From assembly GCA_964616495.1 (NCBI GenBank), contig CAZTRF010000003.1:1-45970 (forward strand): a stretch of 45,970 nucleotides of DNA. The letters run 5' to 3'. Of this stretch, positions 30,565-40,820 are shown piece after piece. The notes beneath the pieces were generated by a model that was not told the origin of the DNA, made no database searches, and saw only the letters and a list, made by a program, of their open reading frames with translations. This DNA comes from DAOSVX01 sp964616495. GTDB taxonomy: Bacteria > Bacillota_I > Bacilli_A > RF39 > UBA660. Numbering within the stretch: the first letter of the stretch is position 1; each line of letters starts with the position of its first letter. A program made the position numbers and the translations under genes.

Positions 30565-31611
30565 ATGAATAGAAAACTAATTATAAAATTAGTTACGATT
30601 GTTGAAATACTAGTTCTTTTTGGAATTGGATCTTATGCATGGTTTGCTGATAAAAGTAGTCCTACTATTTCTCAAAACAATTTTCGTGTTACTTCAGCTG
30701 AAGGGCTAAACATAAAACTAGCCATAGATAGTGCTAGTAGAACAACTATTAACTTAAATGTATTGTTTGCTGATTTTGGATTATTTGAAATAAAACAAGT
30801 TTCTTCAGCTGATGCTATTAACTTTTTTACAATTGATTTTGGAGCCGGTCTATCATATACCAATCCTCGTTATGTTCAACTGCTACCTAATGCATATGGC
30901 CAAATTGATATGGTTGACTATGGTTATATTGAGCATACCTTTTATCTTCAAACTGAAGATTTTGGAAAGCATGTTTATTTTCATAAAGATACCGCCATTA
31001 CAGGAGTGGCAGCCGATGCCATGAGAGTATCATTATCTTATAATATTGATAGCCAAGATTATGTTTATATTTTTGGAACTGAAGAAGAAAATGGAGTTAT
31101 AGGATATACAACTGCAGCGGTAGTAGATGAAGGAGAATTTACATATTCCAGTCCTGATCCTAGTCTTTTAGGTAATCAAACAGTTTATACTTTTGCTAGT
31201 AAAAATGGGGGAAGAGGAACTAGTGATGATGATCCAATCGATTTGGCAAAAACTTTATTTACAATACAACCTAACTCAATTCTTCCAGTAACTATTAAAA
31301 TATGGCTGGAAGGCGGAGATGATGATTGTGATAACACTTTAGCGGATAGCGCGTTAGATGTAATTATAAAATTTGGTAGTGCAAATCAATTATTAGATCC
31401 ACCACTTGTAACACCAAATAACCAATTCTTAACTATTAATGGGCTAACTACCGATATGCAATATGCCTTTACTAATACTTCTGACACCATATGGGCAACA
31501 GTAACTAACACTGGTATTACCTTTAACAATGGTCAAACAGTTTATGTAAGAATAGCGGAGGTTCCGGGGGTAAGCCCTGCTTCACATCCAGCTGTTGTAA
31601 CATTTAACTAG
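30565..31611 (+). CDS. TasA-like surface subunit with C-terminal extension
   Basis: A 348-residue relative of the preceding protein. The signal peptide ends G-I-G-S-Y-A-W-F-A-D-K. Further on are H-T-F-Y-L-Q-T, a G-N-Q-T-V-Y-T-F segment, and T-I-K-I-W-L-E-G-G-D-D-D-C, the locus-specific motif. The C-terminal ~70 residues form the same type of module as in the preceding gene: M-Q-Y-A-F-T-N-T-S-D-T-I-W and V-Y-V-R-I-A-E. The two paralogues probably arose by tandem duplication and diverged. Processing by one of the two SipW-type enzymes and surface display are inferred. Confidence 0.75.
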   Translation: MNRKLIIKLVTIVEILVLFGIGSYAWFADKSSPTISQNNFRVTSAEGLNIKLAIDSASRTTINLNVLFADFGLFEIKQVSSADAINFFTIDFGAGLSYTNPRYVQLLPNAYGQIDMVDYGYIEHTFYLQTEDFGKHVYFHKDTAITGVAADAMRVSLSYNIDSQDYVYIFGTEEENGVIGYTTAAVVDEGEFTYSSPDPSLLGNQTVYTFASKNGGRGTSDDDPIDLAKTLFTIQPNSILPVTIKIWLEGGDDDCDNTLADSALDVIIKFGSANQLLDPPLVTPNNQFLTINGLTTDMQYAFTNTSDTIWATVTNTGITFNNGQTVYVRIAEVPGVSPASHPAVVTFN

Positions 31612-31618
31612 GTGAAAT

Positions 31619-32194
31619 ATGAAAGAAGGTCGAAAAAAACAATTAAATATCTACTTAAACATCTGTTTATTATTATTAATAGGGGTAGCAACCTACTCAT
31701 GGATGCTAACTGAACCTGAAGTAGGCGAGAATTTACGCTATCAAAGGAACTTAATTATTAGCTCTAGTACAATTTCAGTCAAAATATATGAGTATGTTGA
31801 TAATGAATATGTTGAAATTTTAAATTCTCCTTTTGATATCAAATATGTAGCTCCGGGAGTAAATACTCAGTTTAAGTTTGAAATTTCTAATAATAAAAAT
31901 TATACTACTTCTACTAACATTATTTTTTCGGGTATTACCGGGGACATTGCAGCTCTTAGTGATAATTTATATTTTAATACAACTAGTCCAACAGCAATTA
32001 GCAAAAATTTAGGTAGAGATATTATATACAATGCAACTTCAGATGTTTATTACATGGTATTTTTAAGAAATTTCCAAGTACCAGCTAATCAAACAATTTC
32101 GGTATATTGGAATGTAAATATCGATGAAAGAGCCGCTAATGAAGTGGCGAGTAAAATGTTAACAATTGATCATATTGCATTTATAAAACCATAG
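31619..32194 (+). CDS. Short TasA-like exported protein
   Basis: A 191-residue protein with AGGTGAAAT upstream. The signal segment (about 9-25) ends G-V-A-T-Y-S-W-M-L-T, a variant of the S-Y-A-W-F motif. The rest is a beta-rich domain with F-K-F-E-I-S-N-N-K-N and I-S-V-Y-W-N-V-N, the alternating pattern of TasA/CalY-like subunits. It lacks the W-x-E-G-x-D motif and the C-terminal extension of its neighbours. It could be an adaptor or anchor, comparable to TapA in Bacillus, but that is only positional inference. Confidence 0.65.
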   Translation: MKEGRKKQLNIYLNICLLLLIGVATYSWMLTEPEVGENLRYQRNLIISSSTISVKIYEYVDNEYVEILNSPFDIKYVAPGVNTQFKFEISNNKNYTTSTNIIFSGITGDIAALSDNLYFNTTSPTAISKNLGRDIIYNATSDVYYMVFLRNFQVPANQTISVYWNVNIDERAANEVASKMLTIDHIAFIKP

Positions 32195-32207
32195 AAGGAG
32201 AGAAAAC

Positions 32208-32762
32208 ATGCTAAAATTTTTAAAAGATAAAAAAGATTTACTTATTAAGATATTAGAAATAGTAGTTTTAGTATTAATATCTCTTTTTTGTGTAATAAGT
32301 TTATATCAAAAAATATTTAACAATGCTCCAGTTTTTGGTCATCGAGTATTTGTCATAGTTTCTGATAGTATGAAACCCGTTTTAAAAAAGAATGATGTCA
32401 TTTTGGTTAAAGAAACTAAACCAGAAGATATAGAAATCGGAGATATTATTACCTATCAAGGAATGCAAAGCGAAATGGCTGATAAGATTATTACCCATGA
32501 GGTAGTCAATATTACAAGAGAAAATGGTAAATATATTTTCTATACGAGAGGAAGAGCTAATACGGGTATTGATCCCGCTGTTTATGAAGAACAATTATAT
32601 GGGGTAATGACCAGTAAATTGGCTGTAATAAGTTTTATAAGTCGAATAGTTAGAAGCACTATTGGATTTATATTGGTAATTGCCATTCCTCTTTGTTATT
32701 TATTTATTACAGAAATAATAGATGTTAAAAAAGAAATGAAATTAAAAAAAGAAACCAATTAA
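32208..32762 (+). CDS. sipW: SipW-type signal peptidase I (second copy)
   Basis: A 184-residue S26B protease with GGAGAG upstream. The membrane helix is at about 13-34, with catalytic Ser54 in V-S-D-S-M-K-P-V-L and His97 in I-I-T-H-E-V. A C-terminal membrane helix is at about 150-170. The Ser-His dyad marks it as SipW/ER-type. It differs strongly from the enzyme at 25974, so each may serve the substrates in its own operon. The giant gene starts 32 bases downstream. Confidence 0.92.
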   Translation: MLKFLKDKKDLLIKILEIVVLVLISLFCVISLYQKIFNNAPVFGHRVFVIVSDSMKPVLKKNDVILVKETKPEDIEIGDIITYQGMQSEMADKIITHEVVNITRENGKYIFYTRGRANTGIDPAVYEEQLYGVMTSKLAVISFISRIVRSTIGFILVIAIPLCYLFITEIIDVKKEMKLKKETN

Positions 32763-32794
32763 AAACTGATTAATGTAGAGAAAGGAGGATAAGA

Positions 32795-35700
32795 ATGCAA
32801 AAGAAATTAAATAAATCTATTAGAAATTATTATTACAAGAAAAATTATCGAGATTTTATTTTAAATAAAAATCCTTTAGTATTGTTTAAAAACTTAAAAA
32901 AGTTATTATTTCCAGGATTTAGCAAATTAGAAGATTTAAAAGATAAGCCTAAGGCCATTAAAAAAGCTTTAACTTTTGAAAAAAGAACTTATTTAAAATT
33001 TGCTGTTATTATTGCTATTCTTGTCTTTACTTTCTCTAATTCATTTTCATGGTTATATGAATATTATCTTAGTCATGGCTCATTAATTACCACTGGAGAA
33101 ATTAGTCATGAAATTATTGAATATGATGATACAGGAGCTGCCTTATTAGAAGATTCTATTACTCATACCTTGATTTATGAAACTAATATGAGTAATGTAA
33201 CTAAATCCACAAAGTTTTTAGAGGTTCGTAATACTGGAACTCTAGATATGGAATATAGTGTTTCATTCTCTTTAGAAGGAACCATTGAAGTGTCGGGAAT
33301 AATGTTTTATCGTATTTATGATATAACTAGCGAAGTTAATAATGAAACAATTTCAGCAACTTATCCTACCAGATTACAGGCTTATGCCGCTAACAATCCA
33401 ATAGATCCAGCTTTAGAAACTGATACTACAAAACCAGTTTCTAATATGAGTTTACTTAATAATTTAATTGTTACAGGAACTGTGGAAGTAAATAATGATC
33501 CAACCTTAAATTCTAAATATTATCGTATTGATTATGGCATGTATACGGGAGTCACAACTACGGCCTATCAAGATGATTCTTTTTCAGTTCATTTAAATGT
33601 ATATTCTTCTCAAGTGGGAACCATTTCTAATTCAGCTAATTCTCATATATGGGAAGTTAGTACCGAAACTCAATTACGTGAAGTTTTATTATCATCAAAT
33701 TCAGGTGATACCATTAGACTGATTGATGATATTTCGATAGCTGGTAATTTAGCTATATCAAAAAGAATTAATTTAGATACCAATGATTATATTTTAAATA
33801 TAGCTGGAGATTTAATTTATGATTTTGTTAACTTAGGCAATTTAACTATTGATGTTTCTGGAGAAGGACGTATTAGGGTTGGAAATAACTTTAATATGAC
33901 CGTTCCTAAGGCATCTGTCCATATTATAGGAAATGACAAAAATTATGACTTCTTTGTCGGAGGCACTGTAACTTGGAATGCAATTCAAGATGGTGAAAAT
34001 GATGGTATTTTGTTAGAAAATGTTAATTTTGTCAGTAGTACTCAAACCTTAATGCCAATTAATGTTAATTTATTATCTAATACCAGACTTACTTTAGCTC
34101 CGGGGGTTAGATTAGGATTTGTTTATGCTAATCAAGGGTCAACCAATATTGAAGTTATCAACAATGGTATTATTACGCAATTGCAATTTCAAGATATGAA
34201 TTTACTTGCTACCTTTACTAAAGCACAAATTTACGTTTATAATTTAGGTACTATTTTAGGAGTTGAAGGATCTACTGGTATTCTTTTACCAACAACATCT
34301 ACTCCTTATTTGGGCCCTAATAATGGTAATACTTTAATCGTTAGAGGTATCACATCATCGGATATTACTGTATCTGGATCTCAAAATTACACTCTTATTG
34401 ATATTCAAAATAATTATACTAATTCATCGGTTATTCCTTATAATGTGGTCCCTAATGTAGAGCCGGATTCTTATATGGTCTACATAAGAGAAAATAATGT
34501 TTCGGTAGAAAGTTTATTAACTGAATATTTTGAACAAAGAAACGTTGTTAGTGCTTCAGCAAGCATAACTGGTATTAAGAATTTAATGATTTATACCCTA
34601 AATGCTCAATATGTTGAAAATGAAGATTTCGCATTCTTTAAGAGCACCCGAATTCCAAATTTAGAATATCTAAATTTAGAAAATTCTCGTATTAAAGATG
34701 ATTCTAATGGAACAACTGTTTACAACAAAATTGTAGATGGAGCTATGGAAGGAAAAACCAGTCTAAAAACCTTATTACTTCCTAATACATTAATTGAAAT
34801 AGGAGATTATGCCTTTAATGGAATAGTTTTAGGACATTTATCTAATTTATCATCAGAATCATTTAGTTTTATTACTATTCCTGAGACAGTAGAGGAAATA
34901 GGAGACTATGCCTTCTATAATGCTGAATATGTAAAAATGAGATCAGCTAATGTTCCAACACTTTATGCACATAGCTTTAATACAAGTAATAGCGGTGCTA
35001 AGTATTTTGTTCCTCATGGAAGTATATCTACCTATCAAGAAAACCAATATATTAACGAAATTAATGTTCACGAAACTGCTGATTTATCTGATAATAGGCG
35101 TTACTTCCTTTATGATAGTATCAATGGTGGATATGGAATTTCTTATAATGTTAATAACTTAAATACTTCTACTACTTTAGGTATTCCAGGAACAGAAATT
35201 TATAATGGAACAGAAAAAAATATTACTGCTATCGGAACTTCTGCATATCGTGATTTATCAATAACAAATGCTGAAGGAGTAGCTTTGATTTTGGAGAGCA
35301 CAGTTGCTAAAATAGATGCTTACGCTTTCTATGACTTAAATATTAAATCGGCCTCATTTAGTAGTATTACCGAAGTGGGAGACTATGCTTTTTATAGTGT
35401 GCCTTTAGCTAGAGTTTTTGGAAATAATATTACTAAAATAGGAAATTATGCTTTTTATGAAAGTGGAATAACTAATCTTTCATTAGGCAATATTTCTTCA
35501 ATAGGAAATTATGCCTTTACTAATAATTTATCATTAACTGAAATTGATTTAGGAAATATTAGAACAATAGGAAATTATGCTTTTTCTAATTGTCAATCTA
35601 TTACTAAGGCAACTTTTGATACCATTGAAACCGAAATAGTAAACAATGCTGAAGAAATGAATATTCAACTTGGAACAAATGCTTTAGTGGGAAATTGGGG

Positions 35701-38700
35701 TAGTTATACCGATGGGCGTCTTAGAATCTATGTTCCAAATGGTTTAAGCTCTAATAATGTCAGTTATTTATCTCTTTATAAAAAATTACTTCCTAATGTA
35801 GCTCAATATGTATATCAACAAGGCCTTAATTCAACTATAGCTCAATATGGATATCCATTAGGAACTGATTCTGATACCACTTATACCCATTTAATGGTTC
35901 CTTTTGTTTTTAATGATTATACAGTTAAAGAGGTAAGTTTAACTAATAAAAATGGTAACAGCGTTACCGGATGGGAAATAATTTCATATCAGGGAGCTGA
36001 TTTAAATAATAGTTATGATATTCCTAATAGTATTACTGCTGGCCCTAATAATATTACTTATCCAGTTATTTCGATTGGAGAAGGGGCTTATCGCAATGTT
36101 AATATTGAAACTGACCATATTATTGAAATAGATAATTCTAATTTACTTAAAATAGGTTCTTATGCTTTTTATAATTTAGAGTTAAAAACCATTCATACTC
36201 CTGAAGTTTTACAAATAGGTTCTTATGCTTTTAGTGGAACCAGTTTGGAAGTAGCCCGTTTTGAAAACCTTCAAGTTTTAGGGGATTATGCCTTAACTAG
36301 TATTACTAACTTATATAGTTTAAATATTGGTAAAGTTGCTTTGATGGGATATAATTGTATTTCAGATAATGCTAACTTAGAGCAATTGTTTATTAATAAT
36401 ACAGACTTAAATATCGTATTAAATGGGTCACCATTTGCTAATATTGGAACCAATAGTAATGAACGTCTTAGAATTTATGTTCCAGATAGTACAACCTCCC
36501 TTACATATTATAAAAATTTAATTTCAGAATATGCCGATTACATTTATCCAACCGGAACTATTATTGGTTCTTTCGTTAATGGATCTCTTTATTATGATAT
36601 TGGAGAGTATACGGTTAAAGAGGTTACTTTAAATAATTATGCTAATGAGAGTGTTACGGGATGGGAAATAATTGAGTATCATGGAGCCAATTTATCTAGT
36701 TCCTTTGATATAGCAACTAATTTAACAGCTATTACATCAAACTTAACAGCTTCGGTGGTTAAGGTTGGAAACAATGGCAATGTTTATCAGTATGCAGTTA
36801 CGATTACCAATAATGGTAATACTGGTGTTAGTTCATGGAAAATGAATATGACTTTGCCTTCAAGTGTTACTTATAATTCAGTTTCTAATGCTTTGGTAAC
36901 TAATAATACTACTAGCTTATATATTAGAAATACACCTTCAAATGCAGTAATAGCTGCTGGAGGGACAGCAACGTTTACCATTTACTTAGAGACTTTAATT
37001 ACAAGTTATATGCCATATTTTTCTGATGTTAATGTTACCAATCCAACTGGAACAACTCTTCCGGTAATCTCAGTTGGAAATTATGCCTTTATTCATACTA
37101 TTTCGGAACAAGATGCTAGTATTAATATTACTAATGATAATCTTTTATCAATAGGTATAGATGCTTTTAGAAATATAACCAATATTAAATCTTTAATTTT
37201 AAATGAAGTGTTAACTGTAGGTAGTGGAGCCTTTTATAATAATGCAACCATTGAAACAGTGACTTTCAATCATTTAAATGAAATTAGAGCTAATGCTTTC
37301 GGTAATTCATCAAGATTGTTTAATATTAATTTTGGCAAAGTTACTATTATGGACGCTAATGTTTTAACAAATGCCCCTTATCTAGAACAGGTGTTCTTTG
37401 ATGTTAGACATGTTAACTTAGCTATTGATTATCAATCAATTAATAACGTTGGTTCTCAAGCCAATAATCGTTTAAGATTCTATGTTACTGATGGCACTGA
37501 CACTAATAATATTCCTTATGTTAACACTTATAGAGATTTATTTTTGAATGAATATAAAGACTATTTTTATCCAAAAGGATATATAATTGGAAATTATTCA
37601 CAACCTAATAGTCCTTTTGTTATAGGAGATTATTCGGTTAGAGAAGTAACCGTTAAAGATAAAGACAACAATGATGTGACGGGATGGGAATTTATTGAAT
37701 ATCATGGTGCTGATTTATCCGGAGCATATAATTTCCCGGATGAGGCAACTTATATTAGCAGTACTATATCGGGAGTATTAAGATATAATAGATCTTGGAA
37801 TAACAACGTGACTTATAACGATGAATATTATGTTGATATTTATAATAATGGAACGCTTCCTACAACTTCATGGCAATTTGATCTTGACTATTCATCAGGA
37901 GCTACTGTCACAACATATAGTTGTAATAAAGTAAATGGAGCTAATGGTTTAACTATTACCAATGCCAGTTGGAATAAAACAATTGCTGTAGGAGAATTTG
38001 AAAGTTGTCAGGTTATTATATCTTATTCAAGCCCTGATATTTATGCTTCGATTAGTAATGTTAGACAGGCATCAGATGCTCAAATTACCAATCCGATTGT
38101 TGTGATTGGAGATTATGCCTTTAGTCATGCTTTATCTAATTCTAATACAAGTTTTGATATCATTAATAATGATTTAATTTATATTGGCGATTCAGCTTTT
38201 GATAATTTTACCGGGGCAGTTAATTTATCATCTACCGGAGTTATTGAAGTAGGAGAATATGCCTTTAGAGGCAATCATCTTCAAACTATTAATTTACCTA
38301 ATTTAGTTACTTTAGGACAATATGCTTTTGCTAATAATCCGAACTTATATTATGCTAATTTAGGCAAGACCACTTCTTTACCAAGCAGTGTCTTAGCCGG
38401 AGCAGTTAATTTAACCCAGTTATTCTTAAATAATACCACAATTCCAAATGGATCAACATCTATGAATCTAGCTATTGGAGAAAATGCTTTATTGAATGTT
38501 GGGCAAAATATGGACCAAAGATTTAGAATATATGTTCCGGCTGGAAGTATACCAGGAGCTCAAAATAATTTAACCTATGTAACAGCATACAAAAACACTT
38601 TACCATCATCATTTAGCTTATATATTTATGAAACTGGAACCCTAATAGGAGATAACTACAATCATGGTAGTATTCCTTATGTTATTAAAGAATATATGGT

Positions 38701-40768
38701 TAAAATGACCACTATTGATGGCGTAAATGGTCTTCAAATAATCGATTATCATGGTCCAGATATATCTACTAACTATGCTTATCCTGATACTCTTTATTAT
38801 AATAATGCTAATACTAATGTTATTGCTATTGGTGATGGAGCATTTAGATTAACCGATGTTACTAATAGTTGGACCTTTGATATTGAAACGTCCAACTTAC
38901 AATCGATTGGTGATTATGCATTCTATAATTTTAGTGCAATAGATGTCATTAATACTCCTAATTTAAAAACAGTAGGATCATATGCTTTTAGATATAATAA
39001 TATAAGTTATTTTAGTGCTCCGCAATTAACTAGTATTGGGAATTATGCCTTAGCTGATAATACTTTACTTTATTATGTTGATGCAGGATTAATTGAAGTT
39101 ATATCATATGGTTTATTCTATAATGATGCTGCAATGCTTCAGATGTTTTTTAGAAGTACCCATGATGATTCTACTTCTAGTAGAATGAGTCTAGATATTC
39201 AGGGTGAAGCATTTACTAATATGGGAAATATTTCTTCTAAACGATTTAGAATTTATGTTCCTGATGGAATAGTTCCAAATACGGGAGATACACTTACATA
39301 TTTGCAAGCTTATAAAAATACTTTTCCAACTAGTTTAGCACCATACATTTTTGAAACTGGTTTCTTAGTTGGAGCTTATGTTTATTCAAATACCTATTCT
39401 ATTTTTAATTATATGATTAAAGAAGTAACAATTGACGGAACAACTGGCTGGCAAATAGTTGATTATCATGGTCCAGATGCTGGTGCTTCATTTGTAATGG
39501 ATAGTCCAATGACTAATGCTTTGGGTGAAGAATTACCAGTAATATCTATAGGAGATAATTCATTCAGATATACGATTGCTACGACGGGATCTAATTGGAG
39601 CTTAACTTTACCATCTAGTGTTATTTATATTGGAGACTATGCTTTCTATCAAAGAGATGTGTATGAATTAACGGCTTCTGACTTAATATATATTGGCGAA
39701 AGAGCTTTCTATCAATGTCGTAAATTAACTACTGTAGCTATTGGAGATGCAGAAGTTATATCTGACTATGCTTTCTATAATACAACAGTTTCTACTGTGA
39801 CCTTAGGAGATGATGTTAGTAGTATTGGAAATTATGCTTTCTATAATACCTATGATAACAATGCCTTAAGTAACTTTTATATAATGTCTACAACACCACC
39901 AACCATTTATTCAACAACTTTCCCACCACGAAGAGAATCTTCCAGTTTCTTTGGAACTACCTACTCATTTAATATTACTTTCCATGTTCCATATGCTTAC
40001 CAAGAAGATTATGAAACGGCTCCAAATTGGTCATATTATAAGGGAACTGTACCGGGGCTTTTTGGTAGTACAAGTTATGATAGAATTGTAGGAATTGGAT
40101 CAATAAGTAATAACTACTTTGTTTTTAATATCATTAATACTAATGAAGCTGAAATAGTTGGATATACCAGAACTAGTGTTAGTAATAATAATTTAACAGT
40201 ACCAACTTCGCTTAGAACTAGTAGTAGTAACACTTATTATACAGTTACCTCTATAGCTGGGAATGCTTTTGATAACTTAACAAGCCTAACTAAAATAACT
40301 TTACCAAGTTCTTTAAAAGCCATAGGCGATAATTTCCTTGCTGGTAATAGATCTCTTCAATCTATTAATGTTAGTGGCGGGACCTACTTTACTAGTATTG
40401 ATTCAGTATTATTTAGTTATGATAGAACGGCGTTAATTAAATTCCCATCTGCAAAAACTACAACCAATAATAGTTATGCTATTCCTAGTACAACAAGAGT
40501 CATAGTAGCGGGCGCATTTTCTGGAAATAGATATACTACTCAAGTTACCTTAAATACAGATTTAGTAGCTATTGGAAATGGGGCTTTTGATAATACAACA
40601 AGATTAAATAATTATTATTTTGAAGGAAGTGTTCCTCCTTATTTATTAGGATTTGACGTCTTCCCAGTTTCAAGCAGTTTAAGAATGTACTATAGAACCG
40701 CCTATTTTGATACCTATAATACTAACATTTTCTATTCAAAATATTCTGCTTATGCTTATACATATTAG
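32795..40768 (+). CDS. Giant BspA-type leucine-rich-repeat surface protein
   Basis: A 2,657-residue protein with AAAGGAGG upstream. Residues 1-66 are basic and cytoplasmic, then comes a membrane segment (67-84) ending N-S-F-S-W-L-Y-E, like the TasA-type export motif. A TasA-like beta domain follows (about 95-280) and a beta-helix-like region (about 290-560). From about 620 onward there are dozens of LRR_5/BspA repeats with I-G-x-Y-A-F cores, arranged in larger units that contain L-R-I-Y-V-P and V-T-G-W-E-I-I-E-Y-H-G-A-D segments at about 1041, 1271, 1612, 1967 and 2205. Two inserts (about 1314-1422 and 1653-1764) look like CBM2-type cellulose-binding folds. No LPXTG or C-terminal anchor is seen. 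BspA-like repeats bind host or matrix proteins in other bacteria. Confidence 0.85.
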   Translation: MQKKLNKSIRNYYYKKNYRDFILNKNPLVLFKNLKKLLFPGFSKLEDLKDKPKAIKKALTFEKRTYLKFAVIIAILVFTFSNSFSWLYEYYLSHGSLITTGEISHEIIEYDDTGAALLEDSITHTLIYETNMSNVTKSTKFLEVRNTGTLDMEYSVSFSLEGTIEVSGIMFYRIYDITSEVNNETISATYPTRLQAYAANNPIDPALETDTTKPVSNMSLLNNLIVTGTVEVNNDPTLNSKYYRIDYGMYTGVTTTAYQDDSFSVHLNVYSSQVGTISNSANSHIWEVSTETQLREVLLSSNSGDTIRLIDDISIAGNLAISKRINLDTNDYILNIAGDLIYDFVNLGNLTIDVSGEGRIRVGNNFNMTVPKASVHIIGNDKNYDFFVGGTVTWNAIQDGENDGILLENVNFVSSTQTLMPINVNLLSNTRLTLAPGVRLGFVYANQGSTNIEVINNGIITQLQFQDMNLLATFTKAQIYVYNLGTILGVEGSTGILLPTTSTPYLGPNNGNTLIVRGITSSDITVSGSQNYTLIDIQNNYTNSSVIPYNVVPNVEPDSYMVYIRENNVSVESLLTEYFEQRNVVSASASITGIKNLMIYTLNAQYVENEDFAFFKSTRIPNLEYLNLENSRIKDDSNGTTVYNKIVDGAMEGKTSLKTLLLPNTLIEIGDYAFNGIVLGHLSNLSSESFSFITIPETVEEIGDYAFYNAEYVKMRSANVPTLYAHSFNTSNSGAKYFVPHGSISTYQENQYINEINVHETADLSDNRRYFLYDSINGGYGISYNVNNLNTSTTLGIPGTEIYNGTEKNITAIGTSAYRDLSITNAEGVALILESTVAKIDAYAFYDLNIKSASFSSITEVGDYAFYSVPLARVFGNNITKIGNYAFYESGITNLSLGNISSIGNYAFTNNLSLTEIDLGNIRTIGNYAFSNCQSITKATFDTIETEIVNNAEEMNIQLGTNALVGNWGSYTDGRLRIYVPNGLSSNNVSYLSLYKKLLPNVAQYVYQQGLNSTIAQYGYPLGTDSDTTYTHLMVPFVFNDYTVKEVSLTNKNGNSVTGWEIISYQGADLNNSYDIPNSITAGPNNITYPVISIGEGAYRNVNIETDHIIEIDNSNLLKIGSYAFYNLELKTIHTPEVLQIGSYAFSGTSLEVARFENLQVLGDYALTSITNLYSLNIGKVALMGYNCISDNANLEQLFINNTDLNIVLNGSPFANIGTNSNERLRIYVPDSTTSLTYYKNLISEYADYIYPTGTIIGSFVNGSLYYDIGEYTVKEVTLNNYANESVTGWEIIEYHGANLSSSFDIATNLTAITSNLTASVVKVGNNGNVYQYAVTITNNGNTGVSSWKMNMTLPSSVTYNSVSNALVTNNTTSLYIRNTPSNAVIAAGGTATFTIYLETLITSYMPYFSDVNVTNPTGTTLPVISVGNYAFIHTISEQDASINITNDNLLSIGIDAFRNITNIKSLILNEVLTVGSGAFYNNATIETVTFNHLNEIRANAFGNSSRLFNINFGKVTIMDANVLTNAPYLEQVFFDVRHVNLAIDYQSINNVGSQANNRLRFYVTDGTDTNNIPYVNTYRDLFLNEYKDYFYPKGYIIGNYSQPNSPFVIGDYSVREVTVKDKDNNDVTGWEFIEYHGADLSGAYNFPDEATYISSTISGVLRYNRSWNNNVTYNDEYYVDIYNNGTLPTTSWQFDLDYSSGATVTTYSCNKVNGANGLTITNASWNKTIAVGEFESCQVIISYSSPDIYASISNVRQASDAQITNPIVVIGDYAFSHALSNSNTSFDIINNDLIYIGDSAFDNFTGAVNLSSTGVIEVGEYAFRGNHLQTINLPNLVTLGQYAFANNPNLYYANLGKTTSLPSSVLAGAVNLTQLFLNNTTIPNGSTSMNLAIGENALLNVGQNMDQRFRIYVPAGSIPGAQNNLTYVTAYKNTLPSSFSLYIYETGTLIGDNYNHGSIPYVIKEYMVKMTTIDGVNGLQIIDYHGPDISTNYAYPDTLYYNNANTNVIAIGDGAFRLTDVTNSWTFDIETSNLQSIGDYAFYNFSAIDVINTPNLKTVGSYAFRYNNISYFSAPQLTSIGNYALADNTLLYYVDAGLIEVISYGLFYNDAAMLQMFFRSTHDDSTSSRMSLDIQGEAFTNMGNISSKRFRIYVPDGIVPNTGDTLTYLQAYKNTFPTSLAPYIFETGFLVGAYVYSNTYSIFNYMIKEVTIDGTTGWQIVDYHGPDAGASFVMDSPMTNALGEELPVISIGDNSFRYTIATTGSNWSLTLPSSVIYIGDYAFYQRDVYELTASDLIYIGERAFYQCRKLTTVAIGDAEVISDYAFYNTTVSTVTLGDDVSSIGNYAFYNTYDNNALSNFYIMSTTPPTIYSTTFPPRRESSSFFGTTYSFNITFHVPYAYQEDYETAPNWSYYKGTVPGLFGSTSYDRIVGIGSISNNYFVFNIINTNEAEIVGYTRTSVSNNNLTVPTSLRTSSSNTYYTVTSIAGNAFDNLTSLTKITLPSSLKAIGDNFLAGNRSLQSINVSGGTYFTSIDSVLFSYDRTALIKFPSAKTTTNNSYAIPSTTRVIVAGAFSGNRYTTQVTLNTDLVAIGNGAFDNTTRLNNYYFEGSVPPYLLGFDVFPVSSSLRMYYRTAYFDTYNTNIFYSKYSAYAYTY
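35700..39450 (+). repeat. Internal long-period repeats of the giant gene
   Basis: At least five units, each with an LRR_5 block, an R-I-Y-V-P-type strand, a Y-x-T-G linker and a V-K-E-V ... G-W-x-I-x-x-Y-H-G segment, recur every 230-350 codons. The DNA copies differ widely, so the duplications are old. Two units carry a CBM2-like insert, which accounts for the length variation. Confidence 0.7.
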
Positions 40769-40790
40769 AAAAACATTAAGTAATTAATTA

Positions 40791-40820
40791 AAACTTTCTA
40801 TTTAAAATAGAAAGTTTTTT
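40791..40820. terminator. Bidirectional terminator
   Basis: AAACTTTCTATTT and AAATAGAAAGTTT form a near-continuous palindrome flanked by A and T runs, between the convergent giant-LRR gene and gerAB. It overlaps the last codons of gerAB. Confidence 0.85.
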
